NCBI RefSeq assembly: GCF_947501905.1
Contig: NZ_CANMXL010000004.1
Location: 270,777 to 334,776, forward strand
Direction of reading: 5' to 3'
Length of the DNA: 64,000 nt
Origin: an uncultured Winogradskyella sp.
GTDB lineage: Bacteria; Bacteroidota; Bacteroidia; Flavobacteriales; Flavobacteriaceae
The translations under genes were made by a program, and so were the position numbers. Position 1 is the first letter of the stretch; the number at the start of each line of letters is the position of its first letter. Positions 44,538 to 53,640 of this stretch are shown in pieces. The notes beneath the pieces were generated by a model. It was not told the origin of the DNA and did no database searches. It worked only from the letters and a program-made list of their open reading frames with translations.

Positions 44538-45575
44538 TTACTTTAAGTATTCTATTGTTGCTTGCATTTCTGTTTGGCTATCAAAAAAGCCTTGATCTTC
44601 CATCCACTTATCGTTATATACCTTACTCATGTAACGTGATCCATGATCAGGAAAAACAACAACTACATTATCTGATGGCTTAAATTCTCCAGATGCATTC
44701 AGTGTTTTTATCGCTTGCAGAGCCGCACCACTAGTATAACCTACAAAAAGACCTTCTTTTGCAGATATTTCACGAGCTGAATGTGCACTTTCCTCATCAG
44801 TTACTTTAACAAACTTATCTATAGCATCAAAATCAGTGGCAGTTGGTATTAGGTTTTTTCCTAGCCCTTCAATTCTATATGGATAAATTTCTTTATCATC
44901 AAACTCACGAGTTTCATGATACTTTTTTAGTACAGAACCATAAGCATCTACTCCAATAATATTTACATCTGCGTTTTGTTCTTTTAAGAATCTAGCAATA
45001 CCAGAAATAGTACCTCCTGTTCCACTACAAGCCACTAAATGTGTGATTTTGCCTTCAGTTTGTTCCCAAATTTCAGGGCCTGTTGTTTTGTAATGCGCTT
45101 CAGTATTTAAAATATTAAAATACTGATTGATATATACTGAGCCTTTGATTTCGTTATGAAGACGCTTAGCTACTTCATAATAAGATCGTGGGTCATCAGC
45201 TTTTACATGTGCAGGGCAAACATAAACCTTTGCTCCCATGGATTTCAGCATATCTATCTTATCAGGTGAAGATTTTGAGCTAACTGCCAAAATACACTCA
45301 TAACCTTTAATAATGCTAACCATAGCTATACTAAAACCTGTATTACCAGATGTAGTTTCTATAATTGTATCTCCTGGCTTAAGAATGCCTTGACGTTCAG
45401 CTTCTTCAATAATGTGAAGTGCTATTCTGTCTTTTGAAGAATGACCTGGGTTGAACGCTTCTACTTTGGCAAAGAAATTACCATCGAAATCTTCTGTAAC
45501 CTTGTTTAATTTAATTAGGGGCGTACTTCCAATAAGTTGAAGTACGTTGTCATAAACGTGTTTACTTTTCGTCAT
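44538..45575 (-). CDS. Cysteine-synthase-like PLP enzyme, candidate cysteate synthase
   Basis: A 345-residue fold-type II PLP enzyme of the cysteine synthase/cystathionine beta-synthase family. The PLP lysine is Lys48 in [15 protein letters not shown], the carboxylate loop is [12 protein letters not shown], and the PLP phosphate site is [16 protein letters not shown]. It also has [12 protein letters not shown], as in CBS. It is longer than classical CysK and has the SSKDR version of the PLP motif. Next to an alpha-oxoamine synthase it may make cysteate from phosphoserine and sulfite for sulfonolipids; cysteine or cystathionine synthesis are the alternatives. A TAGTTTTG promoter box lies upstream. 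Confidence 0.88.
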   Translation of the reverse strand: MTKSKHVYDNVLQLIGSTPLIKLNKVTEDFDGNFFAKVEAFNPGHSSKDRIALHIIEEAERQGILKPGDTIIETTSGNTGFSIAMVSIIKGYECILAVSSKSSPDKIDMLKSMGAKVYVCPAHVKADDPRSYYEVAKRLHNEIKGSVYINQYFNILNTEAHYKTTGPEIWEQTEGKITHLVACSGTGGTISGIARFLKEQNADVNIIGVDAYGSVLKKYHETREFDDKEIYPYRIEGLGKNLIPTATDFDAIDKFVKVTDEESAHSAREISAKEGLFVGYTSGAALQAIKTLNASGEFKPSDNVVVVFPDHGSRYMSKVYNDKWMEDQGFFDSQTEMQATIEYLK

Positions 45576-45623
45576 ATTTGATATTTACAAGTAACAATAT
45601 AAAAAATGTCACCTAAAACCGCG

Positions 45624-45631
45624 CAAAACTA
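45624..45631 (-). promoter_or_regulatory. Candidate -7 box of the cysteine-synthase-like gene
   Basis: TAGTTTTG on the minus strand matches TAnnTTTG, about 49 bases upstream of the ATG. Confidence 0.45.
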
Positions 45632-45646
45632 CAATTTTTTTTTCAA

Positions 45647-47707
45647 TTAAGAGCAAATTCCCTCAAGGTCTAATAGAAAGGCAAACTCCTCAGCGTCTTC
45701 TCTTAAGGATTCAAATCTACCAGACGCACCACCATGACCAGCATCCATATTTGTTTTTAAATACAATTTGTTAGCATCGGTCTTTAATTCTCTGAGTTTA
45801 GCCACCCATTTGGCTGGCTCCCAATACTGTACTTGAGAGTCATTTAAACCAGCACTTACCAACATATTTGGGTAATTTTTAGCTTCTATGTTATCGTAAG
45901 GCGAATAGGATTTTATGTATTCATAATAATGCTTCTCATTTGGATTTCCCCATTCATCATACTCGCCAGTGGTTAAAGGAATTGAATCATCTAACATTGT
46001 AGTTACAACATCTACAAAAGGTACAGCCGCAATAATACCATTGTACAATCCTGGTGCTTTATTAATTATTGCACCCATTAACAAGCCGCCTGCACTTCCG
46101 CCCATTGCATATAAATGTTCTGCTGAAGTATAACCAAGATGAATCAAATGTTTAGAGCACGCAATAAAATCAGTAAATGTATTCTTCTTTTTTAGGAGTT
46201 TCCCATGTTCGTACCAATTACGACCTAAATACTCGCCTCCTCGAATATGTGCAATAACATAAATAAAACCTCTATCAAGTAGTGTTAACCGAATGGTCGA
46301 AAAGTAAGGATCTACTGTGGAGCCATAAGAACCATAAGAATATTGCAGTAATGGATTCTTACCGTCTTTTTTTAACCCTTTTCTATAAACAACTGACATC
46401 GGAATCTTTGTACCATCATCTGCAGTTGCCCAAAGACGTTCTTCAGTATAATTCTCTTTATCGAATTTTCCACCTAAAACCTCTTGCTCTTTTAATACTT
46501 TTTGAGCTTTTGTACGCATATTAAACTCCATAACTGAGGCAGGAGTCGTCATGGAATTGTAGCCATAACGCAGTACTTCTGTATTAAAATCTACGTTTGT
46601 ACTCGTGTAACATGTATATGTTTCTGAATCAAATGGCAAATAAAAGTCTTCACTTCCATCCCAACGCATAATACGGATAAGATTAAGGCCATTAGTGCGC
46701 TCGCTAACCACCAAGTAATCTTTAAAAATATCAATATTTTCAATGAGAGTGTCTTCTCTATGCACGATGACATCTACCCAATTATCAATATTAGTATTAG
46801 TCTCAGAAGTCTTCATCAATTTAAAATTGACAGCCTTATCTTTATTGGTCATTACATAGAAGTCGCCATTATAATGTGCAATACTATACTCTAAACCTCT
46901 AACTCGTGGGCTAAAGTTTTTGAAATTTTCATCTGGAGTTTCAGCATTTAAAATATGATATTCATTAGTAAGCGTACTATAACATGCAATGATGATGTAT
47001 TTTCTAGACTTTGATTTATACACAGCAACGCCAAAAGTATCATCAGCCTCTTCAAATACTAGCTCATCCTTGTTTTGACCTAGTTTGTGTCGATAAATTT
47101 GATAAGACCGTAATGTTTGTTCATCTTTTTTGGTGTAAAACAACGTGTGATTATCATTTGCCCAACTTGAAGAGCCTGTTGTATGTTCTATCTTATCACT
47201 TTCTAATTTATCAGTAGTTAAATCCTTAACATAAATGGTGTAATTACGCCTTCCTGTCAAGTCTAAACCAAAAGACACTTTCTTATTATCTGGGCTGATA
47301 GAAATACCTACAAGCTTAAAATAAGCTTCACCTTTAGCCATGACGTTACAATCAAAAAGCAATTCTTCATCAGCCTCAAGAGTTTCTTTTTTACGTGTGT
47401 AAATTGGATAATCTTTTCCTTTTTCGAATTTTGTAATGTACCAATAGCCGTTGTATTTGTATGGCACTGAAGAATCATCCTCTTTAATTCTCCCCTTCAT
47501 TTCTTCAAATAAATCATTCTGAAAACCTTTGGTATGTGCCATCATCTCATCACAATATGCATTTTCAGCTTTAAGATGATTAATAACCTCTTCGTCTTCA
47601 CGATTATTCATCCAGAAATAATTATCAATCCTTACATCACCATGCATTTCAAGTCTTTGAGGAACTTTCTTTGCTATTGGAGGATTTTTGAGGGAAATGT
47701 CAGCCAT
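45647..47707 (-). CDS. S9 family peptidase, oligopeptidase B type
   Basis: A 686-residue prolyl oligopeptidase-family serine peptidase. The N-terminal part (about 70-410) is the seven-bladed propeller that limits substrates to short peptides. The C-terminal alpha/beta-hydrolase has the nucleophile in YAMGGSAGGLLMGA (around residue 535), the acid in VSAGLNDSQVQYWEPAKW and the His in DAGHGGASGR. SYGSYGSTVDPYFS is typical of oligopeptidase B (PtrB), which cuts after Lys or Arg. No signal peptide is visible, so it should be cytoplasmic. It is divergent from the YbaB gene. Confidence 0.93.
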   Translation of the reverse strand: MADISLKNPPIAKKVPQRLEMHGDVRIDNYFWMNNREDEEVINHLKAENAYCDEMMAHTKGFQNDLFEEMKGRIKEDDSSVPYKYNGYWYITKFEKGKDYPIYTRKKETLEADEELLFDCNVMAKGEAYFKLVGISISPDNKKVSFGLDLTGRRNYTIYVKDLTTDKLESDKIEHTTGSSSWANDNHTLFYTKKDEQTLRSYQIYRHKLGQNKDELVFEEADDTFGVAVYKSKSRKYIIIACYSTLTNEYHILNAETPDENFKNFSPRVRGLEYSIAHYNGDFYVMTNKDKAVNFKLMKTSETNTNIDNWVDVIVHREDTLIENIDIFKDYLVVSERTNGLNLIRIMRWDGSEDFYLPFDSETYTCYTSTNVDFNTEVLRYGYNSMTTPASVMEFNMRTKAQKVLKEQEVLGGKFDKENYTEERLWATADDGTKIPMSVVYRKGLKKDGKNPLLQYSYGSYGSTVDPYFSTIRLTLLDRGFIYVIAHIRGGEYLGRNWYEHGKLLKKKNTFTDFIACSKHLIHLGYTSAEHLYAMGGSAGGLLMGAIINKAPGLYNGIIAAVPFVDVVTTMLDDSIPLTTGEYDEWGNPNEKHYYEYIKSYSPYDNIEAKNYPNMLVSAGLNDSQVQYWEPAKWVAKLRELKTDANKLYLKTNMDAGHGGASGRFESLREDAEEFAFLLDLEGICS

Positions 47708-47749
47708 ATTTTATTAGTCTTTTAAAATCAAAAAAGTGGCGCAATTTAC

Positions 47750-47757
47750 TAATTTTG
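47750..47757 (+). promoter_or_regulatory. Candidate -7 box of the YbaB gene
   Basis: TAATTTTG matches TAnnTTTG 31 bases before the ATG at 47788. Confidence 0.5.
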
Positions 47758-47787
47758 TATCGTATAAATTTTTAAATCGAAAAGATT

Positions 47788-48099
47788 ATGTTTGGAGATA
47801 TGATGGGTATGATGAATAAATTAAAAGAAGCCCAGAAAAAAGTAGAAGAAACTAAAGAACGTTTGCATAGCGTTTTGTTAGACGAAGCCAGCAACGATGA
47901 GAAATTAAAGGTGACTATTACGACAAATAGAACTATAAAATCTATTTCTATTGATGAGGAACTGTTAGCTGATAAAGAGATGCTCGAAGATTATCTCATT
48001 CTTACACTTAACAAAGCTATTGAGCGTGCAACTACTGTAAATGAAGCTGAATTAGCTGCTGTTGCAAAAGAAGGTATGCCGAATATTCCTGGGTTATAA
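47788..48099 (+). CDS. YbaB/EbfC family nucleoid-associated protein
   Basis: A 103-residue small DNA-binding protein of the YbaB/EbfC family, which forms a tweezer-like dimer and coats DNA. The N-terminal helix ([19 protein letters not shown]) is followed by three strands ([16 protein letters not shown]) and a C-terminal helix ([20 protein letters not shown]). In many bacteria ybaB lies between dnaX and recR; here it stands alone, divergent from a peptidase gene. Length and pattern are normal. Confidence 0.93.
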   Translation: MFGDMMGMMNKLKEAQKKVEETKERLHSVLLDEASNDEKLKVTITTNRTIKSISIDEELLADKEMLEDYLILTLNKAIERATTVNEAELAAVAKEGMPNIPGL

Positions 48100-48123
48100 A
48101 ACAGGAATCCTACGTTTTTAAAT

Positions 48124-48163
48124 AAGAAGAGCTGTCTTGACTTTTCAGAGACAGCCTCTTCTT
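48124..48163. terminator. Long hairpin between convergent genes
   Basis: AAGAAGAGCTGTCT pairs with AGACAGCCTCTTCTT over 14 bp with one bulged base. It lies between the YbaB gene and the outer-membrane protein gene. No T-run follows directly, so terminator function is likely but not certain. Confidence 0.55.
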
Positions 48164-48168
48164 AAACA

Positions 48169-48759
48169 CTATTTTTTCTTAGTAAAAAAATAACCTATGG
48201 ATAATTGAAAAACACTATTTCTGTATTTATCTGAAAATCCGTTATCATCATTAATATTAGATAAGCCCAAGTTATATCTAACTCCAAAATGAAGCCCATT
48301 ATCTAGTTTATAACCCAATCCAAAATTAACGCCAAAATCTAAAGTTTTATAAAGGTCTTTTACATTTATACTTGCATCTGTATCATCATTTTTTGCAGAA
48401 AGCAGAAAACCAATTTGTGGTCCTATTTCTAAACTAAATCCTTTTGCTATATAATATTTGCCCATCAAAGGTAAATTTAAATATTCCAACCCAGCAGCTT
48501 GGTTATCTTGATTTTGAATTGGCGCAGGTCCTTGAAGTGAATATATAAGCTCTGATTGAAAAGAAAACTTATCCGAAAGTGATAATTCCGCAAGAACTCC
48601 AAAATGCAAGTCTATAATATAGCCTGAATCCTCAGAACTCGCTCCAGTAATAGTTGCGACATTTAAACCGCCTTTAATACCAAATTCAAGATTTTTTTGT
48701 GCATTAACATTTATTAATCCAAAAACAACTACAATTGCCAATAAAAAAGTACTTCTCAT
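48169..48759 (-). CDS. Porin family outer membrane beta-barrel protein
   Basis: A 196-residue protein with a signal peptide (MRSTFLLAIVVVFGLINVNA) and a small barrel of about eight strands, starting LEFGIKGGLNVATITG. The C-terminus SVFQLSIGYFFTKKK has the aromatic last strand used by the BAM machinery, followed by three Lys. This is the common Bacteroidota small porin-like (OmpX/PorT-like) family; no transport role has been shown for most members. A TATTTTTG box lies about 29 bases upstream and the gene is a single unit. Confidence 0.87.
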   Translation of the reverse strand: MRSTFLLAIVVVFGLINVNAQKNLEFGIKGGLNVATITGASSEDSGYIIDLHFGVLAELSLSDKFSFQSELIYSLQGPAPIQNQDNQAAGLEYLNLPLMGKYYIAKGFSLEIGPQIGFLLSAKNDDTDASINVKDLYKTLDFGVNFGLGYKLDNGLHFGVRYNLGLSNINDDNGFSDKYRNSVFQLSIGYFFTKKK

Positions 48760-48787
48760 ATATTTAAGTTTTAAATTTTACATACCT

Positions 48788-48795
48788 CAAAAATA
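48788..48795 (-). promoter_or_regulatory. Candidate -7 box of the porin-family gene
   Basis: TATTTTTG on the minus strand, a full match to TAnnTTTG, about 29 bases upstream of the ATG. Confidence 0.5.
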
Positions 48796-48872
48796 TGTGC
48801 TTTAAAAAGAGTAAAATGTGATTTGTAAGTTAAAGAAGTATCGAAAAAATAAGATTATACAAATCAGGACAG

Positions 48873-49949
48873 TTATTGTAGCTTTCTAAAAGCACCAGGA
48901 GACATATCTAGATGAGTTTTAAATGCATTATAAAAAGCACTTTTTGATTTAAAACCAGCTTCCATACCAATAGCTTCAACAGAATATTTATTGAATTCAG
49001 AATTATGAAGTAAATCTTTAGCTGCTCTAATTCTATATTCATTTACAAATTGAATAATGCTTTTATTGAGTTTTCGGTTTATAATCTGTGATAAATACAC
49101 TTCACTTGTATTTAATCTAGTTGCTAAATCTAAGCGACTCAAAAGAGGATTTTTATACAATTCTTCTTCGTCCATTAGCTTGTAAAGCGCTATAATAATC
49201 TTAGAGGATGTCGCTTTATTCAATTCTTTTTTCAGGCTTGAATTGGCTTTTTTTGAAGCTAAAGATTGATGTATTTCATCTTTTTGTGCAACAACTTGAA
49301 GTTTAAATACCCCATAGTATAGAACCCACCACATTAAAAAAGAAGTTATCACCCAAAGAAAGCTTGTAATATATTCAGAACTCAAAATATGAAACTCTAA
49401 ACTAGATAGAAGCCAACATAAAATAATAACTATGATATAAAAGTTTAATCTGAGTAACCAAAGTTTTTTATAACTTGAGGTAGTATCTGATTTTTTTATT
49501 AAAACTCTTGCAAAAAGAATTAAAAATGTATTTAACCCAATTGAAAAGAAATGCTTAAAATAAAACATGACATCATCAAAAATAGGGTTATAAAAACCTA
49601 AAATTAAATCTGAAAAAGAAATTAAAATTTCAATACCAACTGAGAAGATAAATGGAACATAAAGCCATTTGTACCAATTGCTTTTAAGATATTTATGTTT
49701 AATTTGAATTAAAAAATAAGTGAATAAAGTAACTCCTACAAGAAAATCTAACATCATATTGTTAATTATTTCTAACAGTACACTATCCGTTTCAAACCAA
49801 GCTGTAAAAATCAAACTTACAATCAAGAAGAGTGATAATGATAAATAGTTATTAGCACGGTTTTTATAAAAAGGTGCTATAAATAGTGAGATACTTATAA
49901 AATAACCAACTACCGTACTAGTAATAACTATAATATCTAATAAGGTCAT
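48873..49949 (-). CDS. Membrane-bound AraC-family regulator
   Basis: A 358-residue protein with seven or eight membrane helices in residues 5-220 and an AraC-type DNA-binding domain at the C-terminus (about 255-358). The two helix-turn-helix units are LDLATRLNTSEVYLSQIINR and VEAIGMEAGFKSKSAFYNAF, followed by GAFRKLQ. The protein should stay in the membrane and act on DNA from there, as is common in Bacteroidota; the signal sensed by the membrane part is unknown. Two palindromes lie in the 150-base gap upstream, possible targets of its own control. Confidence 0.9.
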   Translation of the reverse strand: MTLLDIIVITSTVVGYFISISLFIAPFYKNRANNYLSLSLFLIVSLIFTAWFETDSVLLEIINNMMLDFLVGVTLFTYFLIQIKHKYLKSNWYKWLYVPFIFSVGIEILISFSDLILGFYNPIFDDVMFYFKHFFSIGLNTFLILFARVLIKKSDTTSSYKKLWLLRLNFYIIVIILCWLLSSLEFHILSSEYITSFLWVITSFLMWWVLYYGVFKLQVVAQKDEIHQSLASKKANSSLKKELNKATSSKIIIALYKLMDEEELYKNPLLSRLDLATRLNTSEVYLSQIINRKLNKSIIQFVNEYRIRAAKDLLHNSEFNKYSVEAIGMEAGFKSKSAFYNAFKTHLDMSPGAFRKLQ

Positions 49950-49998
49950 AATTAATATTAACCGTTGAGCAAAAGAATAATCTTAAATAAAAATATAT

Positions 49999-50039
49999 AT
50001 GTCAGGACATGAAACGAATATACTACACCATATAGTATA
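49999..50039. promoter_or_regulatory. Two palindromes upstream of the AraC-type gene
   Basis: ATGTC-AG-GACAT (49999-50010) and TATACTA-N7-TAGTATA (50019-50039) lie close together, 50-90 bases before the regulator start. They are candidate operators; no T-run follows either. Confidence 0.4.
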
Positions 50040-50100
50040 ATTATTGTTAATTTAAAAAAGCTTCCTAACTATAGATATGGGATTTTTAAACTGTTTTGGT

Positions 50101-51120
50101 TTAAATAGAGTTTAAGATTTCTAAAACCTTAACATGCATCTCATCTGTATAATCTAGATGCGTCACCATACGCAACTTATTACTACCCATACCAATGATT
50201 TTTATACCTTTTTCTGATAAATCATTCTGAAATTGATTGTCATCGATGTGAGATTTTAACTCAAAAATGACAATATTGGTTTCAATAGGCTCAACTTTTT
50301 CGACGGCTTCATTTTTAGACAACATCTCTCCTATTTCTTTGGCTTTTTTATGGTCCTCAACCAATCTATCAAAATGATAATCCAAAGCATATAAACCTGC
50401 TGCTGCCGCAAAACCAACTTGTCGCATGCCTCCACCCAAAATCTTACGAACTCTGATAGCATTTTTCATCAAATCACTATTACCAATTAAAACTGAACCC
50501 ATTGGGCAACCCAAACCTTTACTTAAACATACTGAAATTGTATCAAATAATTCGCCATACTGCTTTGGTGTTTGACCATTAGTAATGAGTGCATTCCAAA
50601 GTCTTGCGCCATCTAAATGGTAACCTAAATCATGATTTGAAGCTACTTGTCGCAATTTTTTTAGTTCTTCAAAATCCCAACATGCGCCACCACCTTTATT
50701 GGTTGTGTTTTCTACAGCGATTAAGGATGTTAATGGGCTGTGATAAAAGTCTGGCGGATTTATAGAGGCTTCCGCTTGTTCTGCTGTAAACATACCACGA
50801 TGCCCATCAACGAGCTTACAAGAAATTCCACTATTAAAAGAAGCACCACCACCTTCATAATTATAGATGTGTGCATATTTATCGCAAATTATCTGTTCTC
50901 CTGGATTGGTGTGTAATTTTAGTGCTGCTTGATTTGCCATACTTCCTGATGGAAAAAATAAGGCTTCATCCATACCAAACATCTCAGCTAATCGCTGCTC
51001 AAGAGTATTAATACTAGGGTCTTCTTTATATACATCATCTCCAACTTCTGCGGTTAGCATAGCATCTAACATGCCTTTTGTTGGTTTGGTTACGGTGTCG
51101 CTTCTTAAGTCTATTATCAT
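50101..51120 (-). CDS. Low-specificity threonine aldolase
   Basis: A 339-residue fold-type I PLP enzyme of the threonine aldolase/beta-eliminating lyase family, which splits threonine or allo-threonine into glycine and acetaldehyde. Markers are the N-terminal DLRSDTVTKPT, GDDVYKEDPSINTLE, the aspartate in YHLDGARLWNA and the PLP-lysine region SVCLSKGLGCPMGSVL. It is typical in length. Its ATG overlaps the stop codon of the metalloprotease gene upstream (TAATG), which implies translational coupling, although no functional link is evident. Confidence 0.94.
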   Translation of the reverse strand: MIIDLRSDTVTKPTKGMLDAMLTAEVGDDVYKEDPSINTLEQRLAEMFGMDEALFFPSGSMANQAALKLHTNPGEQIICDKYAHIYNYEGGGASFNSGISCKLVDGHRGMFTAEQAEASINPPDFYHSPLTSLIAVENTTNKGGGACWDFEELKKLRQVASNHDLGYHLDGARLWNALITNGQTPKQYGELFDTISVCLSKGLGCPMGSVLIGNSDLMKNAIRVRKILGGGMRQVGFAAAAGLYALDYHFDRLVEDHKKAKEIGEMLSKNEAVEKVEPIETNIVIFELKSHIDDNQFQNDLSEKGIKIIGMGSNKLRMVTHLDYTDEMHVKVLEILNSI

Positions 51121-53534
51121 TAGTTAGTTGGATTATAATTACAAATATCACTTCCAATTGGTGAACCATCAGGAATTTTAGGCGATGATTTTAGTTTGAA
51201 TTTTTCAGGGTGTTCTTTAAATTCATTAATCATTTTTTGATATTGATTTGCATATTCAATGCTACTTTTCTTATTAAAAGCAACTCTTGTTATATTATCA
51301 ATGGCTTCATTAGCTTTTGCCTTGACTTGAAAATATGATTGATTGTTAACAGCCAAATTCATTAAATATTTTAAAACGTTTGAATTAATTTGATGCTGTA
51401 TTTCATTCAAATAATTATCACTATGAGATTTCTTAAAAGTATTATCAATAATAATTTCTGCCAGTTCTTCAAAAGATAATTGTTCATCATCTAAACTCTT
51501 TTGCAATACTAATCTATTTGCGCGTTGGGGGTGCAATAAAAATCTCAACGTCATATCGCTTGCTGTATCTACCGCACTTAATGGATCAAAAGAAACACCT
51601 GTTTTACTAGAAAACGATTCTCTTGAACGCCCATAACCAAAGGCTCTGGGTGGAAACAATTCTAGCTTTTCCTTTGGAATAGCTAAGTTTTTAGCATCAA
51701 GTGTACTCAATAAAACATGTAGTGTTTCACCTTGTTGCTTTGCGTCTATCGGTTTAGTTGTAAACTCACCACCATCTTTTACAGCATAGTTATAATCTAA
51801 TCCGCCAATGACCTTAGTTGCTGCTTCCGTTTGATAGCGATGGTAAAAATACAGTGGTACAAAAACATCCTCTAAAACCGAATACGGTTCGTAACTCTTA
51901 ATATTATCTTTAGAGAAATTAGCAATGGCTTGCTTTCGCAACTTTAAAACAGCTTCTAACTCTTCAGCTGGTGTTTTTCCGTTATCCCATAAATGTGCTG
52001 AAGCATGGGCGCCACCAGAGGCTCTTGCGTCAGCATCTGTAATAAAACGATGCCCAGCAAAAGTTGCCGCTTTCAGTATTTTATTTAATTCGTCTTTTTC
52101 ACTAGTATTTTTATCAAATTCAGAATAACTATAAGCTACCGTCACTTTGTCCCAATCGCCAATACCTGTAGCATATGCATTACTAAAGTCTATATTTCCG
52201 TTTTTGAGTTCAATTTGTGGATGCGGATAATCCATAACCGAAGCGCGATTATTAGCACTAGCAGCGAAGTTATGTGCAAAACCAATAGTATGTCCTACTT
52301 CATGAGCACTCAATTGACGAATTCTCGCCAAAGCCATCTCTAACATTGGTTGATAATTATCATCGCTATTAGCAAAAGGTTTATTCATCAACGCCTGTGC
52401 TATCATAAAATCTTGGCGAATACGCAAACTTCCTAAGCTCACGTGACCTTTAATAATTTCACCAGTTCTTGGATCTACTACACTTCCGCCGTAGCTCCAA
52501 CCTCGTGTGCTACGATGCACCCATTGTATAACGTTATATCTGCAATCCATTGGATCCGCATCTTCAGGTAGCATCTTAACCTGAAAAGCATCTTTAAAAC
52601 CAATAGCTTCATAAGCTTGATTCCACCAACGTGCACCATCTAATAATGCCGAACGAACAGGTTCTGGTGTTCCTGGGTCGAGATAATAAATAATAGGTTC
52701 TTTGGCTTCACTGATACTAGCTTCAGGATTTTTCTTTTCTAAGCGATGACGAATTATAAATCGTTTTCTTATATCCTCTTGAATTGGCGTAGCATAATCT
52801 AAATAACTCATAGAAATTGCACCACTACGTGTATCAAAAACCCTTGGCTTATAATTACTATCGGGTAATTCTATAAAAGAATGATGTTGCGTAACAGTTA
52901 CCAAAGACGACGTGGGCGTCACACTTCTCAAATTCCGCCCTGTAGGTTGTCCTTTAAAAGTTAGTAAAGCTTCGAATTCTACATTTTTAGGAAATGCTTT
53001 GGTGCGTTCTAATGCCAATGCACTTTTTGAAGCGTCTATTTTATAACTGCCTTCTCCTCGACCTTTTAATCGTCCAGAGACATTGTGCGCATCTTGCATT
53101 AAAAATGGTGTGAAATCTATAATATAATTCCCATCTTTTTGTTCTGCTATTTTAAATCCATAAAGCACGGATTTTGCAAAAGCTTGTTCAATACTTTTGC
53201 GTTCTAATTCATTATCCGTATTAGCCCGATATCTCAAATTAGGCTGAATTAACAACAATTTATTGCCCGCTTTTTGAAAATACACTACACGCTCATTACC
53301 TAACTGACCCCGGTCCAAACCAATATCATTACTACCAACACCCGATGCTAAAGAATTAACATACAAAAACTCTTCATTAAGTTTTTCTACTTTCAAGTAG
53401 ATTTTATCTGTAGATTCTTCGTAATAAAAATCGAAATAGCCGTCGTAAGATTTAAGTCCCTTTTTATTCAATATTTGAGCTTGAATATTAGAACAGAATA
53501 GTAATAGAAGTGTAATACGAAGTGTGGATTTCAT
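51120..53534 (-). CDS. Exported zinc-dependent metalloprotease
   Basis: An 804-residue protein with a signal peptide (MKSTLRITLLLLFCSNIQAQ). The metzincin-like zinc motif HEVGHTIGFAHNF (around residue 410) is HExxHxxGxxH, with a later Met in ASVMDYPHP that could be the Met-turn. The N-terminal region (KIYLKVEKLNEEFLYVNSLA) and RDRGQ-like segments match the Bacteroidota families with DUF5117/DUF5118-type domains. No type IX secretion tail was recognised, so it may stay in the periplasm or outer membrane. The frame extends 22 codons upstream to an unlikely start; the signal peptide fixes the ATG at 53534. Confidence 0.9.
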   Translation of the reverse strand: MKSTLRITLLLLFCSNIQAQILNKKGLKSYDGYFDFYYEESTDKIYLKVEKLNEEFLYVNSLASGVGSNDIGLDRGQLGNERVVYFQKAGNKLLLIQPNLRYRANTDNELERKSIEQAFAKSVLYGFKIAEQKDGNYIIDFTPFLMQDAHNVSGRLKGRGEGSYKIDASKSALALERTKAFPKNVEFEALLTFKGQPTGRNLRSVTPTSSLVTVTQHHSFIELPDSNYKPRVFDTRSGAISMSYLDYATPIQEDIRKRFIIRHRLEKKNPEASISEAKEPIIYYLDPGTPEPVRSALLDGARWWNQAYEAIGFKDAFQVKMLPEDADPMDCRYNVIQWVHRSTRGWSYGGSVVDPRTGEIIKGHVSLGSLRIRQDFMIAQALMNKPFANSDDNYQPMLEMALARIRQLSAHEVGHTIGFAHNFAASANNRASVMDYPHPQIELKNGNIDFSNAYATGIGDWDKVTVAYSYSEFDKNTSEKDELNKILKAATFAGHRFITDADARASGGAHASAHLWDNGKTPAEELEAVLKLRKQAIANFSKDNIKSYEPYSVLEDVFVPLYFYHRYQTEAATKVIGGLDYNYAVKDGGEFTTKPIDAKQQGETLHVLLSTLDAKNLAIPKEKLELFPPRAFGYGRSRESFSSKTGVSFDPLSAVDTASDMTLRFLLHPQRANRLVLQKSLDDEQLSFEELAEIIIDNTFKKSHSDNYLNEIQHQINSNVLKYLMNLAVNNQSYFQVKAKANEAIDNITRVAFNKKSSIEYANQYQKMINEFKEHPEKFKLKSSPKIPDGSPIGSDICNYNPTN

Positions 53535-53615
53535 AGTCAGTTTTTTAAAGCGACATAAAACTACGGAATTTCTAAAAATTCTATTTAAAAATAACAACAC
53601 TTTAAGTCATCATCT

Positions 53616-53623
53616 TATATTTG
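53616..53623 (+). promoter_or_regulatory. Candidate -7 box of prfB
   Basis: TATATTTG matches TAnnTTTG and lies 18 bases before the prfB ATG at 53641. Confidence 0.55.
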
Positions 53624-53640
53624 CATAAATACAAATTTGA

